Shown: one piece after another, positions 1-15,000 of the stretch
Numbering within the stretch: position 1 is the stretch's first letter
How the letters are laid out: the number at the start of each line of letters is the position of its first letter
Translations under genes and position numbers: made by a program
Source: Planctomycetota bacterium
Lineage (GTDB): Bacteria > Planctomycetota > Uabimicrobiia > Uabimicrobiales > Uabimicrobiaceae
Reading direction: 5' to 3'
NCBI GenBank assembly: GCA_029260735.1
Contig: JAJDCR010000016.1
Span: 28,213 to 92,212 of the forward strand
DNA: 64,000 nucleotides
Notes under the pieces: generated by a model
What the model was told of the DNA's origin: nothing
Seen by the model: only the letters and a program-made list of their open reading frames with translations
Databases searched by the model: none

Positions 1-3000
1 GAAGAACTCAAAGTTTGGCTCCAAAAGGCAAAAATGCTTTGGGAAAGCCAACACACTTTTCGTCGTTTTCTGAAGCAGTGGGAGCTGGTTTTTCAAAAAA
101 GAGACTTGTCTCTTTTATCTTGGATTAAGGAAGATAGTCCAGCTTCTTTAGAAGAGGAAAAAATGTTCTTTTTTGCTCTCCTCTCTTCCTTTCATCAGCT
201 AAGGAGCAAGTGGGCTCTGGGGAAAAGCCTCTCTTCTTTTCATATTGCCTTCCAGGAATTAATTCATTTGCATTTAGATCAAATGATTTCTTCTGAAGAA
301 GTTTTAGATTTGATATCTTCAGGCCAAGAGAATTTTCTTTGGGGGGGAGAATTTTGTTCTCGTCTTTCTTCTTTCAAAATGAAGAAGGAGAGAGCTTACT
401 CTTTGTTAAAGAAATACCAAGAAGAGAAAATCCCCCTTTCTCCTGAAATACTAAGTATAGGGAAAGAGAAGAGAACGTTTTGTCCTTCCCTTGATCCCTC
501 AGCTCTTTTTCTACAAATAGGAAAATGCACTTGGCTCCAAGAAAGAAAAGACATTCTTCACTACGAGCCTTTTATTGAAAAAAATACTTGGGAAGAGATT
601 TTACTTTGTTTGTGGAAAAAAGGTTTTTCTGTCCACTGGGAAAAATATTTTTCTTCCTATCGCTATGAAAAACTCTCTCTGCCAACCTATCCTTTTGACC
701 ACAGCCAAAGCTATTGGATTTCTCCTTTGCCCAAAGAAAAAGATCATATTCCTTTTGGTTTTCCGATAAATCAGCCAAAAGAGCTTTCTTTTTCAGGAAA
801 AGAAGAATTTCTTCGAGACCACCAAATTGCAAAAGATAGAGTTTTACCAGCTGCCTATTATCTAGCGACTTTTACTTTTGCTTTAAGAAAATTTCAGCCC
901 CAAAGTAAAAAGATTTCTTTGGAGCAAGTTGTTTTTCCAAGGTCATATTGCTGGAAAGAAGCCTTGCCTTCTCTGATTTTATTCTTAGAGGAAAAATTAA
1001 ATGAAAAATCTTCCGAAAACCAAAAAAACCTTTCTTTTTCTTGGTCTGCCCAGAAGAAAGGCTTTGGTCGGGAAATTTATGCCCAAGGAAAAGGCAAAGT
1101 ATTTTCCTGCTCTCTACCGGAGAAACTTCCTCAGCGCCCTTCTTTCTCTCGCTTAGAGTGGAAACAAAATTCCGAAGAAGAGATCTATTCTTTATTTCGC
1201 GATATCAATTTAGACTACGGGCCCTTTTACCGAGTCATTGACGAAGTCTTCTGGCAAAAGAAAGAAGCCTGGGTCAAAATGAAAACCTTTTCTGATTCTG
1301 ATAGCTGTAATTCAGATAATTTTTCCATTGCTCTTGTTTCAATTTTAGATGGGCTTTTCCAAGCCTCTGTTTTCTTGTCGGTTCAAACCAAGCAAATGAA
1401 ACTTCCTTTACCCTTTGCTCTTGCTAAGTTCGATCTTTTTTCTTTTTCCTCAGGAGAACTATGGGTCCATTTAGAGAAAGAAAATGAGGAGGGAAAATAT
1501 AAAGTAGATTTATGGAGCGGAGAAAACCTTGCTGCCCAAATATCGGGACTCGCTCTGCGCGATCAAAATCCTTCAGAAAAAAAATCTTCAGAGCAAAATT
1601 CTCAAGGGCAAAATTCTTTTTCCAAAAATACAAGAACTGTATCCGCCGATTCTTTTGGACATCCTCCGAAAATAAACCTCTGGCTAAAAAAGATACTAAA
1701 AAAAGAAGTCAGTCTTATATTAGAAGTTCCCTTTGATGCCATAAGCTCTCAAGATGACTTTGGCGATTATGGTTTTGATTCGATTACTTTCACAGAGTAT
1801 GCTAATGGACTAAATGAAAAATATGGACTGGAGCTAACCCCGACGGTTTTTTTTGAATACAATAATGTCGATGATTTAAGCGCTTATTTGGCCCAAGAGT
1901 ACTCTTCTATTTGGGCCAAGCATTGCCCTCAAGAAGAGGAAGAAGAACAGGAAGGAAAAAAAACTCAAGAAAACGAACCAAAAGTGCTAATCCAAGAGCA
2001 GTTAAATGATACAGTCCGGGACTACAGCTTCAGAGACACAGACATTGCCATTATTGGAATGAGCGGAGTTTTTCCCCAAGCAGAAAATATTGAGACCTTT
2101 TGGAAAAACCTCTGGATGGGAAAAAATTGTGTCACAGAAGTCTCAAGTGATCGTTGGGATTGGCGAGAGCACCCTCCTGAGCTTCGTTGGGGTGGCTTTT
2201 TGGAAAACATCGATAAATTTGACGCTCCCTTGTTTAAAATATCACGCCCAGAAGCTGAATTGATGGACCCTCAGCAACGGATATTTTTGCAGCTAGCCTG
2301 GAGTGCTTTTGAAAATGCAGGCTATGCTCCTCGAAGTTTAACCGGGCAAAAAATAGGGGTTTTTGCCGGATCAACTTTCCAAGACTACTTTGAACTTCTC
2401 TGCAAGCAAGATTTACTGGAAGCCCACACTTCCACAGGAATGGTCAGTTGTATTTTAGCTAACCGAGTGTCCTATTCGCTTGGTCTTTCTGGGCCAAGCG
2501 AAACAGTGGATACCGCTTGTTCTAGTTCTCTCGTTGCCATTCATCGAGCCATCCAAGCAATTCTTATGGGAGATTGTGAGTGGGCTTTAGCTGGAGCAAT
2601 CAATGCCATTTTGACTCCTTCGATATCTCTCTCCTTTCAAAAGGCAGGAATGCTCTCTCTGGACGGGAAATGCCATAGCTTTGATAAAAGCCCCAATGGC
2701 TACGTTCGAGGAGAGGGAGGAGGTATTCTTGTCTTAAAGCCCTTAGCAAGAGCGAAGAAAGAGGGAGATTATATTCACGCGGTTATTAAAAGTTGTCTGG
2801 TCAATCATGGTGGAAATGCGCACAGTTTGACAGCTCCTAGAGCTTGCGCCCAGGCAAAACTCATTGAGGACGCTTTAGATAAAGCCCAAGTAGATCCCCA
2901 AAGTATTAGCTATATTGAAACTCACGGAACAGGAACTCAACTCGGTGACCCTATTGAAATAGAGGCTTTGAAAAAGGTATTTGCCAGAGAAAACCTTCTT

Positions 3001-6000
3001 CAAAAAAGCTGTGCTTTGGGAGCTGTTAAAACTAATATTGGACACCTAGAAGCAGCAGCTGGCATGGCGGGAATCATAAAAACTATTCTTGCTCTCCAAC
3101 ATAAAGCTTTACCTCAAAATCTCCACTTTGAAAAACAAAACCCTTACATTGATTTGGAAAAAACTCCGTTCTACTTTCTTTCGGAAAAACAGCCTTGGGA
3201 AGTGCAGGCTAAGCAAGGTTCGTTGCGTCGGGCAGGAGTCAGTTCTTTTGGGTTTGGAGGGAGCAATGCTCATGTTGTTTTAGAGGAATTTCCTAAGTAT
3301 CTCCCAAATATAAAAAGAAGTTTTCCAGAAAAGGAAGAACTCGTCATTTTTTCCGCTCAAACTCCCGAGAATTTGCTCGGGTACTTAAAGAGCTTTGTTT
3401 TCTGGCTAAAAGAAAATGAGCCAGAGAATTCTTTTCCAGATTTTTCCCTTTCAGATATAGCTTACACCTTGCAAGTTGGTCGGGAAGCTATGTCCACTCG
3501 CTGTGCCTTTGTCGCCCAAAATAAAATCCATTTGCTCGCCCAGCTGAGAATGTTCATTGAAAAATTTACTTTTTCGCAGGATCTAAGCTCTTGGAAAAAT
3601 GAAAAAGAAGAGTATCTCTATGTCCAAAATGGAAAAGATAAAGAACCTGTTTATTTTTGGCAGGAGGAACCAGAAGGGCAAGACATTTTATTCCGGTGGT
3701 TTATAAAAAGATCTTGGAAAAAATTAGCTTCTACTTGGACACAGGGAGGAAATATTGCTTGGTCTTCTTTTTATTCCGCCCGCAACGAGGAAGAAAAAGA
3801 AGAAAAAGACAGGTCCCCAAAAAAGGTTCCTCTTCCCACTTACTCCTTCTCTCAGGAAAGGTATTGGTTTAGCGATATCCCTATCTCGTCAAGAACTCCA
3901 TCTCTTAAAACGAAAAAACTAGAAAAAAATATTTGCTCAAAAGAAAAGCAACTCTCTTTTTATGAGCCTGTTTGGAAAAACCAAGCTCTTTCTTTACAAG
4001 AAAAGAATAAAAGAAATGTGCCCACTCTTTGGATAGGAGCTGACCCTAGCTGGAAATACTTGATTGAGGAACTTCCCGAGGCCAAACCCGAACTTTTCTT
4101 TTGGGCTTCCTTCGGGGAATCTTTTAAAACTTTCTCGAAGCAAGACTATCAAGTACGAGAGAATATCCCAGCAGACTACGAAAAACTTATTAAAGAAGTT
4201 CTTGCTCAAAACCCCCTATTGGCTCAGATTGTTTTTATGCTCCCTCCCTCCGATTTTTCCTTAGATTCCAAAGAAAGAAAAAAGGAAAAAACAAAAGAAG
4301 GAAGGCAAAATTACAAGAAAGGAAAAGAAGGACTTTACTGTCTTCTTAAACTCTGCCAAACTGTTTCTCAAAAAAGCTTTCAAAAGATTCATCTATGGGT
4401 AGTATCAAGGGGAGAAAAAAATCCTTACGCGGAAGCCTTACCTGCTTTTGGAAAAAGTCTCCAAGGAGAAAGCTCCCAGTGGAGTTGTTTTTTCATCCAA
4501 CTTCCTTCTCCTTGCTTGTCTTTTGAAAACTTAAAGACAATTTGGCAAGAAATTCAGAGAAATTCGGGGACAGAAAAGGATGTTCGCTATGAAAAAGACC
4601 AGCGGCAGCTAAAAACGCTGGCTTCTTCTTTCCCTAAAACAAACAACTGTGCTTGGTTCAAAGGGGGAATCTATCTAATTACGGGTGGATCAGGGCAATT
4701 AGCCCAGAGACTGGCACTTTACTTAACCCGACATTGGTCTGCCCGTATTCTTCTAGCAGCCCGGCAAGAGAAAATTTCTTTTTTGGAAGAACTTCAGAAA
4801 GAACAAGAAGGCGGAGCAGAAATTCATTACCTTAGTGCAGATATTTCAAAAGAAAAATCCTGTCAATACTTAATCGACTTTGTCGAGAGCAAATGGGGAG
4901 GAATTAATGGGATCATTCATTGTGCGGGGATTATCTCGCCGAATCCCTGGCGAGAAAAAACTCCTCTCGAAATGGAAGAGGTTCTCGCGAGTAAAATAGA
5001 GGGATGTCTAAATTTAGACAGAGTTAGCCAAAAAAAGAAGCTCGACCTCTTTCTTTTATTTTCCTCTCTCTCTTCTTGGACTGGTTTGGAAAAGAATCTG
5101 GACTATGCTTTTGCCAATGCTTTTCTCGACAATTTTTCTTATTGGCGGCAAGAACAAAAAAAACAAGGCAAACGATTTGGTCATACTCTTTCTCTTAACT
5201 GGCCTTTATGGGAAGAAGGAGGTCTCAAGCTCTCGGCTGGACAAGAAAACTGGATTTGGGAAACTCAAGGAATAAAGGCTCTTCCCACTCAGGAAGCTTT
5301 TAATGTTTTGGACTTAGTCGGAGAAAAAAACTCCGGCCAGCTTTTTGTTGCTTGGGGAAACTCTGAAAAAATAGATCGATACCTACAGGGGAAAACCACA
5401 GTTGTAGAGTCCTTTGCTTTAACAACAAATGAGGCCGAGCAAGGAAAAGAAAAAAAGGAATCCCTTCGAGGAAAGCTTGAGGAGATAGTGTCTAAACTAC
5501 TGAGAATTCCTCTTGTCGATACTGAAGAAAGCTGGGGCAACCTGGGACTTGACTCTATCTTGCTCAAAGAGTTAGTCGAAGAGATCAATGAACACTACTC
5601 GTTAAACTTAAATCCCAGTGTACTATTTAGCTACGAAAATATTACTCACCTAGAATCTTTTTTAGAAAAAAAGCTCTCTTCTAGCCGATTCTCCAGGCTA
5701 CTGGCAAAGCTCCAAGCAAAAAGAGAGAAAAAACATTTTCAGCCCAAAGATGATTCTTCAGAGAAAAAAATCTCAGCGCGCGGGAAAAGCAAAGAAGAGA
5801 ACCCTGGCGGCCTAATTGCTATCATCGGGATGAGTGCTCTTCTTCCCCAATCTCCTGATTTGGAAACCTTTTGGGAAAACCTCGAAGCAAAGCGAGATCT
5901 TGTCACAGAAATGTCGGAAGAACGTTGGACCCAAGGAGGTTTCTCTACCATCAATGAAGATTTTAAGTTACCCCGAGAGGGAGGTTTTCTTTCAGATATT

Positions 6001-9000
6001 GATACTTTTGATTCTTCTTTTTTTCAAGTTTCTCCCCGAGAAGCTGCTTATATTGACCCCCAGCAACGTCTGTTGTGGCAAGAAGTTTGGAAAACATTGG
6101 AGAATGCCGGATATAAAGCTTCTGATTGGTCAGGCTCTAATTTAGGTTTATTTGTCGGAGCTCAATTCCAAGACTATCATAATTTATTGGTTCGAGAAAA
6201 AAGCTATGATCTTTATGAGGCAACAGGGAACTGCTCGAACATGCTCGCAAACCGTCTCTCGTTTTTCTTCAACTGGCATGGCCCTAGTGAAACCGTTGAT
6301 ACCGCTTGTTCCAGTTCTCTAGTCGCTCTTCATCGGGCAATAAAATCTTTGCAAAGTGGAGAGTGCCCTGCTGCTATTGTCGGAGGGGTTAACCTTCTTT
6401 TAGATGGACAAACTCTTCTTATGACGGAAAAGCTAGGAGTTCTTTCAAAGACAGGCCGCTGTCGAACCTTTGACCACGATGCCGATGGTTATGTCAAAGG
6501 AGAAGGAATTATCAGCATTTTTGTGAAGCCACTAGAACAAGCCAAAAAAGATGGAGATCATATTCGTGCTGTTATCCGAGCTAGCATGGTAAATCATGGA
6601 GGACGTTCTCATTCCCTGACCGCTCCTAATCGAGATGCTCAGGCTCAACTGATAGAAAAAATATATAGCCAAAACAATATTGATGTAGAGAGCATCGGCT
6701 ACATAGAAACTCATGGAACAGGGACAGAACTGGGAGATTTAGTCGAAGTAGAAGCTCTAAAACAGGCTTTCTCTAAATTAGGAAAACTAGAAAAACTAGG
6801 AGAAAATTCCCCCCGAGAATTTCCCTTTTGTGCTTTGGGTTCAGTTAAGACCAATATTGGGCACTTAGAAGCGGCTGCTGGTTTAGCGGGGGTAGCCAAA
6901 GTTGTTCTTGCTTTGGAGCACAAAAAACTTCCTGGTTTAGTTCATTTTCAAAAAGAAAATCCCTATTTAGACTTAATAAAAAGTCCTTTTTATCTAGGGA
7001 AGAAAACAGAAGATTGGAAAAAAATAGAAACCCCTCGCCGAGCTGGTGTTAGCTCTTTTGGGTTTGGAGGAACGAATGCTCATGTTGTTTTAGAAGAGTA
7101 TGACAATGAGCAAAATTCACCGACAAATCAAACTAACCCGACAAAACAAACTCATAGACTTTTCCTTCTCTCAGCAGGGAGCTCTAAACAACTCCATCAA
7201 TATGCCCACTCTTTTTGGAAGTACCTTTGTTCATCTCCTCCTATTTATCTAAGCGATTTATGCTACACTTTGCAAATCGGACGGGAAGCCATGCCTTACC
7301 GTTTGGCAATTCTCGCCTCTAACCTCATCGATCTTAAAGAAAAACTTTCGCTTTTTCTGGAAAAGAATTTTGTCTCTCCCTCTCCCTTGTGGTATCAAAG
7401 TGAGAACGAAGAAGAAGAAGTTTTTTCTTGGAGTTACCTAAAGGACAATTCCTCTCAAACAGAAAACATCTCTTTCCCAGAGAGCTGGGGAGATTTAAAA
7501 AACATTATAAAGCTTGCCCAAACTTGGGTTTTAGGCGAATCGATTAACTGGGAACGTTTCTATCAAGAAGGGGAATGTTCTCGTTTAGCTCTTCTTGCCT
7601 ACCCTTTTGCCAAAGAAAGACATTGGTTTCAGACAAAACCAAAAGAAAGAAAATTCTTTTTAAGAAAAGAGAATTTAGCTTGGCTAGACCACCGAGTCAA
7701 TGGGAAAAATGTCTTAGCGGCAACTGCTTATTTGGATTGGGTTTTAACCCACTGCTTTTACCAACTGGAACAAGATAACTCACAAAATAACTCACAAAAT
7801 AGCTCAATAGTCATTACCGGAGTGACTTGGTCGCTACCTCAATTGGAAGCTAAAGACTTGTTCGTCAATTGGAGGAAAAAGGGAGAAGTGCTTTTTTTTG
7901 ATTTTGAAAATTTAGAAAAAGACCTTACTCTTAGGAAGAGTATATATTGCCAAGGATCTGTTTACAAGAAAGAGCAGAAAGAGCAAAAAAACAAAAAAGA
8001 GAAAACTTCCAAAAACCAACTAGTAACTAAAGGGGAAAAGAAATCTACCTTTCCTCAGCAAGATAAAATTCTTCTCTCTCAGGAAAAAAGAATTTGGGAG
8101 AAAAAAGAATTTTATGAGCATCTCAAAGGGAAAGGGCTAGATTATGGAACGAGCTTTCAAACAGTAGAGTGGGTCAAAGAAAACGGAGACGAGGCTTTTG
8201 CTGAACTATCCTCTCAGCAACTCTTTTGGCCCGGTTTACTAGACGGGGCTTGGCAAATACTAAGCACTTTAGATTCATTTTCTGAAGGAAAATCAACACC
8301 TGTTATTTTTTTCTTGGAGGAGTTAGAAGTTTTTGCTCCTCTATCTTCTCCTTGTTATGCTCACGCCCGCAAACAAAAAGAGGAAGGAAATTACCATTAT
8401 GATATAGATATTCTAAGTGAGAAAGGAGAAATTCTCCTTCGCACAGTAGGCCTAGTTTTGCAATCCTTCGAGAAACAAATCCATGCTCTTGAACCAAAAG
8501 AAACCTGGGAAGAAAAATGGTATGGGGGTAGGAAAATCTCTGCTGATGAAGCCAGTTTGCAAGAGAAAATTACTCAGGAAATTATAGAGGAAATGGGGCA
8601 ACTATTAGAGGTTTCTAACCAAGAGATTGATGAGAAGGAAGATTGGCAACAGTATGGTTTAGACTCCATGGCTTTCACAGAGTTTGCCAGTAGATTACAG
8701 GGAAAATGGAGCTTTGAATTATCTCCGGCAGTTTTTTTTGAGCACCGCAACATCTCTACTTTATCTCAACACTTTGCCTCTGCATTATTTGAGGAGATGT
8801 TTTCTCCCCCAGAGGAAAAAAAGAAAACAGAGTCGAAGCCTTCTTCTAATTATACAGCCCAGGAGAAAAGCCTTCCTCTTCTAGTTGAAAAGGAACTAGA
8901 GAAACCAGAGGAATTGGAGAAACTAGAAGAGCCTATTGGCTCATCTGTTGCAATTATAGGAATGAGCGGAGTTTTTCCTGCTTCCCCGAATCTCGATGTC

Positions 9001-12000
9001 TTTTGGGAAAACCTAGAGAAAAAAAGAGATCTTATCCGAGAGGTTCCTCCCGAACGTTGGAATTGGCAGGAGTATTCTGATTTACCAGGGCTACGGTGGG
9101 GCGGTTTTATCGAAAACGTAGATTGCTTTGATGCCCCTTTTTTTAAGATATCTCCTCGGGAAGCTGAGTTGATGGACCCTCAGCAACGATGGTTTCTTCA
9201 GTTAGCCTACCAAGCCATTTCTCATGCCGGTTATCCTCCCCAAAGTTTGGCCGGAAAATCAACAGGAGTTTTTGCCGGAGTGTCCACTAGCGATTATGAA
9301 GAAATACTGAAACAAAGTGGACTCCATGACGCCTACATCGCTTCAGGTTTTTCTCGGAGTATTCTGTCGAACCGAGTTTCCTATCTCTTAGACCTAAATG
9401 GGCCCAGCGAAACCATTGATACCGCTTGCTCTAGCTCACTGGTAGCGCTTCATCATGCTACCCAAGCACTATTTGCCAAAGACTGCCAGATGGCTTTGGT
9501 CGGAGGAATTCACCTTATCTTGACTCCCTCCTTGTCCCTCTCTTTTAGTAAAGCGGGGATGCTCTCTCCTCACGGACGTTGCTATAGTTTTGACAAAAAA
9601 GCCAATGGTTATGTCCGATCTGAAGGAGGCGGAGTTCTTCTTCTCAAGCCACTGGAGAAAGCTTTGAATGATGGAGACTATGTTCATGCCATTGTTCGAT
9701 CTACAGCCGTGAATCACGGAGGGCATAGTAATAGTCTGACGGCTCCTTCTGTAGAAGCACAAGCCCAGCTTTTGAAAAAAGCTTATGAGAAAGCGAAGAT
9801 ATCTCCTGAAAGTATCGGCTATATTGAAGCTCATGGTACCGGGACGGCTCTGGGAGATCCCATTGAAATAGAAGCTCTTAAAAAGGTCTTCTTTTCGGAG
9901 AAAGGAAGAAAAACTTGTGCTATTGGCTCGGTCAAAGCGAATATAGGGCACCTAGAAGCGGCGGCGGGAATAGCAGGAGTTATTAAAGCGGTTCTCTCTC
10001 TCCAAAATAAAAAGATTCCAGGGGTCACACACTTCAGAGAACAGAACCCACATATTGATATGAAATACAGCTCTCTCTACATTGCCGAAAAAACTCAGGC
10101 CTGGGAAACTCCTCTCCGAGAAGGCAAAAAAGAACCGAGAAGAGCTGGAGTCAGTTCTTTTGGCTTTGGTGGGAGTAATGCTCATGTTCTCTTAGAAGAA
10201 TGGGATAGAGGAGATTTAGACAAAAAAGAAAAAGAAGAAGACATTCCTTCTCTTATTCTTCTTTCTGCTTTAGAAAAAGAGCAACTTCTCGAATATGCAA
10301 AAGAACTTTACCGAGTCCTTCGGCAAAACCCTTCGACTAAGAAAGAAAATCTCACGGACATTGCTTACACTCTTCAGGTAGGACGAGAAGAGTTTTCAGA
10401 ACGTGTTTTCTTTTTGGCTAAGAACAAAAGAGAACTTCTAAAACAACTCGAACAATTCTGGGAAAAAAATATCCCCAAGATCATTTCTACGAAAAAAGAA
10501 TCGAACAAAGAATGGAAAGTGGTTTGGCAAGAAGAAGAAGGCCAGAGAATGCTCGGCAAACTTTTAAAAAGCAAAAACTGGGAGTCCTTGTCTCGCCTAT
10601 GGGCAATGGGAGTTCCGATTAACTGGCGCGAAGCTTACCAAGGGGAAAAGAAAAATAAAGTTCCCCTTCCCATGGTTCCTTTTCGGCATTTTTCCTACTG
10701 GGTGCCCCAAAATAGAAACGAAGAAACTCTTAAAATAGAAGCATTCTCTCAGAGGGAATTTCAACAGTATATCCATAAACATAATCTCTATTTAGAAGGT
10801 CATAAAATTGGAGGTAAGGCTCTCTTACCGGCAACTTTCTATTTAGAAAAAATCTGTTCCAGTGTACTGGAAACAACAGGGAAAAATCCTACTTATTTAA
10901 AAAACGTGACTTACCCAAATGCTTTTACTTTAAATAAGGAAAAGAGAAAAGAGCTTCTTTGGGAAATCGACAGTAAAAAAGAAAAACTATCTTTTCTCTT
11001 TAAGAGTTTCTCCCAAAAAGAAACTCTTAAAGAAACTATCCATTGCCAAGGAGAAATCGCTTTCTTTTCTATCGAAAAACGTTACTTTAAGGAATCGATA
11101 TCCTCTCTTTTAACTCGTTTCCACTCTCGCTCTCAGCAAAAAGAAATCTATGGCAAACTAAAAGAGCTAGACTTTCTCTACGCTCCTGAGTTTCAATCTG
11201 TTCAGTGGTGGTCTCGATCAGAAGAAGAAGCTTTTTCTCACTTAAAGCTACCTCCGAGTCGTTCGATAAGTACAATCGAAAGACACATCCACCCGATCCT
11301 TCTCGACGGAGCTTTACAAACCGCCTTAGCAGTAAAGAAGGGCTCACAAGGGATTCCCTTTAGCTTAGCAGAGGTAAAAATTTATCGGAGAATTCCTAAC
11401 GATGTTTACGCTTACGTCCAGTTTCAATCACTCAAAAAAGAATACAACATCACTCTCTTAAGTTGGGAAAGCGAAGTCATCATTGAAATAAAAGGACTTC
11501 GAGTTCTCCCGGAAAGACCTCTTCTCAAGAAAGAGGTGAAAGAGGCCTTTTCTTTTTATTCTCTGGAGCAAAAACCACAGCAAAAACCACAGCAAAAACC
11601 AACAGATCATAGAGGCAGTATAGAGCAAACTATTCAAAAGCAAATATCTGAGATTCTTAAAATTAAGATGGACGACATTGATCTACAAGAAGATTTTAGC
11701 GCTTATGGATTTGATTCTATCTCCCTCACTGAGTTAGCCAATCAACTGAACGAATTTTACTCTTTGTCTCTGACCCCCGCTTTATTTTTTGACTACCACA
11801 CTCCCCAAAAATTAACCGCTTATCTAATGGATAAACATGGTAAGCAAGTGCTTTCAAAAAACGATGGATTAACAGCACTGGGAGTGCTTTCTCATGATCA
11901 AAAATTGGAACAAAAATCGGAAAAGTTGGTGCCAGACATCAAATTAGTGCCAGACACCAGAAAATCGGAAAAATTAGTGCCAGACACCGAATTAGTGCCA

Positions 12001-15000
12001 GACACCAGAAAAAATTCGCTTGATATTGCCATTATTGGAATGGCAGGAGTATTTCCGGGCAGTCCTGATTTAGACATTTTCTGGGAAAACTTAAAAGAGG
12101 GAAAAGATTGTATTACTGAAATTCCTTCTTCTCGGTGGAGTTGGCAGGATCATTTTGGAAAACCGGAGCGTAATTCTTTGCAAACTCAAGTAAAATGGGG
12201 AGGGTTTATTTCTAATGTCGATGCTTTTGATGCTGCTTTTTTCCGAATATCTCGGCATGAAGCGGAATTGATGGACCCCCAGCAGCGTATTATGCTTGAA
12301 ATGGCCTGGAAAGTAATTGAAGAAGCTGGCCACTGCGTTTCACAACTTCCTCTGACAGGTCTTTTTATAGGAGTGACGTCTTCTGATTATGCTCAGTTAC
12401 TCCATCAGGAAAATATCCACGAAGCTCATAGTGCGACAGGAGTTTCTTATAGTATTTTAGCGAACCGAGTTTCCTACCTCTTAGATTTACGAGGACCAAG
12501 TGAAGTGGTCGACACAGCGTGTTCTAGTTCTCTTGTTGCCATTCACCGTGCTGTCAGAGCAATACAAGGAGGGGACTGTGAGCTTGCTCTGGTCGGAGGT
12601 GTCAACTTAATCTTATCTCCTTCCTTACATATTTCCTTTGATAAGGCAGGAATGCTCTCTCCTGATGGCCGCTGTAAAGTTTTTGATGCCAGCGCCAATG
12701 GTTATGTACGAGGAGAGGGTGCTGGAATGATCTTTCTCAAACCACTAGTCAGTGCTCAGAAAGAGGGGGATCATATTTATGCTATGATCAAAGGTAGTTC
12801 GGTCAACCACGGAGGGCATGTTAGTACTTTAACAGCACCGAGTACAGAGGCTCAAAAAGAGCTTTTGGTGAAAGCTTATCAAGAGGCCAGAATAGACATT
12901 CACGATGTTAGCTATATGGAAGCGCATGGAACAGGAACAAACCTAGGAGACCCTATTGAGTTTAATGCTCTAACAAAGGCCTTCAAAGAGCTTGAAACGG
13001 AAGAGTATCCCAAGCAAGGTTGGTGTGCTTTAGGATCGGTTAAGACAAACATTGGTCACTTGGAAGCCGCAGCTGGAATTGCCGGAGTAATTAAAGTACT
13101 TTTAGCGATGAAACATAGAGTTTTACCTCCGCATCTCCATTGCCATAAACTGAATGATTATATTAACTTAGAAGAGAGTCCTTTTTTTATTATCAAAACA
13201 AAAAGGCCTTGGCATCCTAATCGTTTAATTGCCGGAGTGAGCTCTTTTGGTTTTGGAGGAACCAACGCTCATGTCATTTTAGAGTCTCCTTCTAAACTTT
13301 CTTTTTCTCCAGAAACAGGTTCTTCAAAGCTTATTGTTTTATCCGCTCGCACAGAAGAAAGTCTTTACGCTCGGGTTAAAAACTTGGGAGATTATCTAAA
13401 AAATAGGCCCAATGGATGTTTGAGTGACTTAGCCTACACTCTACAAGTTGGCCGAGAACATATGGATTGCCGACTTGCTTGGCTGGTTCGAAACTACCAG
13501 GACTTAGAAAAAGCAATAGAGGATTATCTGAAGGCAGAAGATGTTTCTCTTTTCTTTTGGAAATCTATCGGGAAAAAGCGTTCCCGCTTTCAGGAAGAGG
13601 GGAAGCCAAAATCATGGATAAAAAATTGCTTGGCCGAAGAAAAATTGGAAAAGATAGCTTCTTTATGGGTCGAAGGATACAATATTCCTTGGAGTGAACT
13701 CTATCTCAAAGAAAAAAGACAGCGTCTATCCTTACCAACTTATCCTTTTACTCACGAGTCTTATTGGTTTCCTCAAAAAAGAAAAAAAGAGAGTGATTTC
13801 TCTTTGTCGGAAGTTACCCCCAAACTTTCCTATTATAGACCAGAGTGGAAAAAGCAAATAAGAGAGGCCACTCAAAAAGAGAATCCTCCTCTGGAAAAAA
13901 TTCTTATCTATTGTCCTCAAAAATGGCAAAATCACCTAGAATCCGTTATGCTCAAAAAAGCTTGGAAAAATTTGATCTGGGTTTTTCCAGGAGAGACTTT
14001 CTCTACTTTAGAAGAACAGCGTGTCTATTCTCTTTGTCCGGGAAAAAAAGAGGATTATCTAAAGTTAACAGAGGAACTTCTCGCTTTAGGAGAGCTTCCT
14101 AAAACTATTTTTCTACTCCATCCTCACGGCAAAACATTTCCTGAAAAAGGAAGTCTAGGAGCAAGAGCAGAAGCTTTACTTTACTTTTCGCAAGCTTGGG
14201 CAAAACATTCTCAAAGTGCTCAGATTTTCTCTGTCCTTTTTTCTCATCCTCATCAACTGGTTAATAAAGGAGATCGCTCTCTTCTAGGATTGGTTCAAAG
14301 TATTTGCTTGGAAACACTTCTCTTCGACTACGCTTTATTTGAGTGGAAAACTCATTCTCTTCCCTCTTGCTCTCATCATTTAATTGATCAACTGCAGGCA
14401 GAGTCAAATAACAGGTCTTCCGCCATAGAAATACTTTACAACGAAGAAGAAGAAGAAGAAGAAGACAAGAAAGAGGAAAAAGACAAGAAAAAACGCTGGG
14501 AAAGAGAAATGATCCCTTTTGACTTACCTCTTCCAAAAAAATCTCCCTGGCGCAACAAAGGAGTTTACCTTATCACCGGGGGAATGGGAAAAATAGGATT
14601 TCATCTCGCCCAATACTTAGCCCAAAAAACCTCTGCGCGTTTAGTTTTAGTAGGACGTCATCAGCTTTCTTCAGAAGAAGAGAAAAAAATAGAGCTGCTT
14701 AGACAAAGCGGAAGTGAAGTAATTTATCGAGCTCTAGATATCGGAGAAAGAAATCTATGCGAAGAACTTGTTGAAGAGATTAGGCAAACTTGGGGCACTC
14801 TTCATGGTATTTTCCACTGTGCGGGTGTATTTTCTGATCTTTTTTGGCAAAATTTAAATTCAGAGCAAATAGAAAAAAATATCCGCGGAAAAACTCAAGG
14901 AGCTATTCATTTAGACGAACTTACCCAGAAAGACCAACTGGATTTCTTTGTTTTGTTCTCTTCTCTTTCTGCTTTTTTGGGTATATCTCCTGGGGCTGAC

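Noticed and set aside
9469..9951. 160-residue minus-strand open frame inside KS3
   Set aside because: Lies wholly in a conserved ketosynthase; similar shadows occur over other KS domains at homologous places.
11926..12006. CRISPR-like short repeats
   Set aside because: Units are 15 bp, in-frame, with spacers of 3-15 bp inside a coding region and no cas genes.
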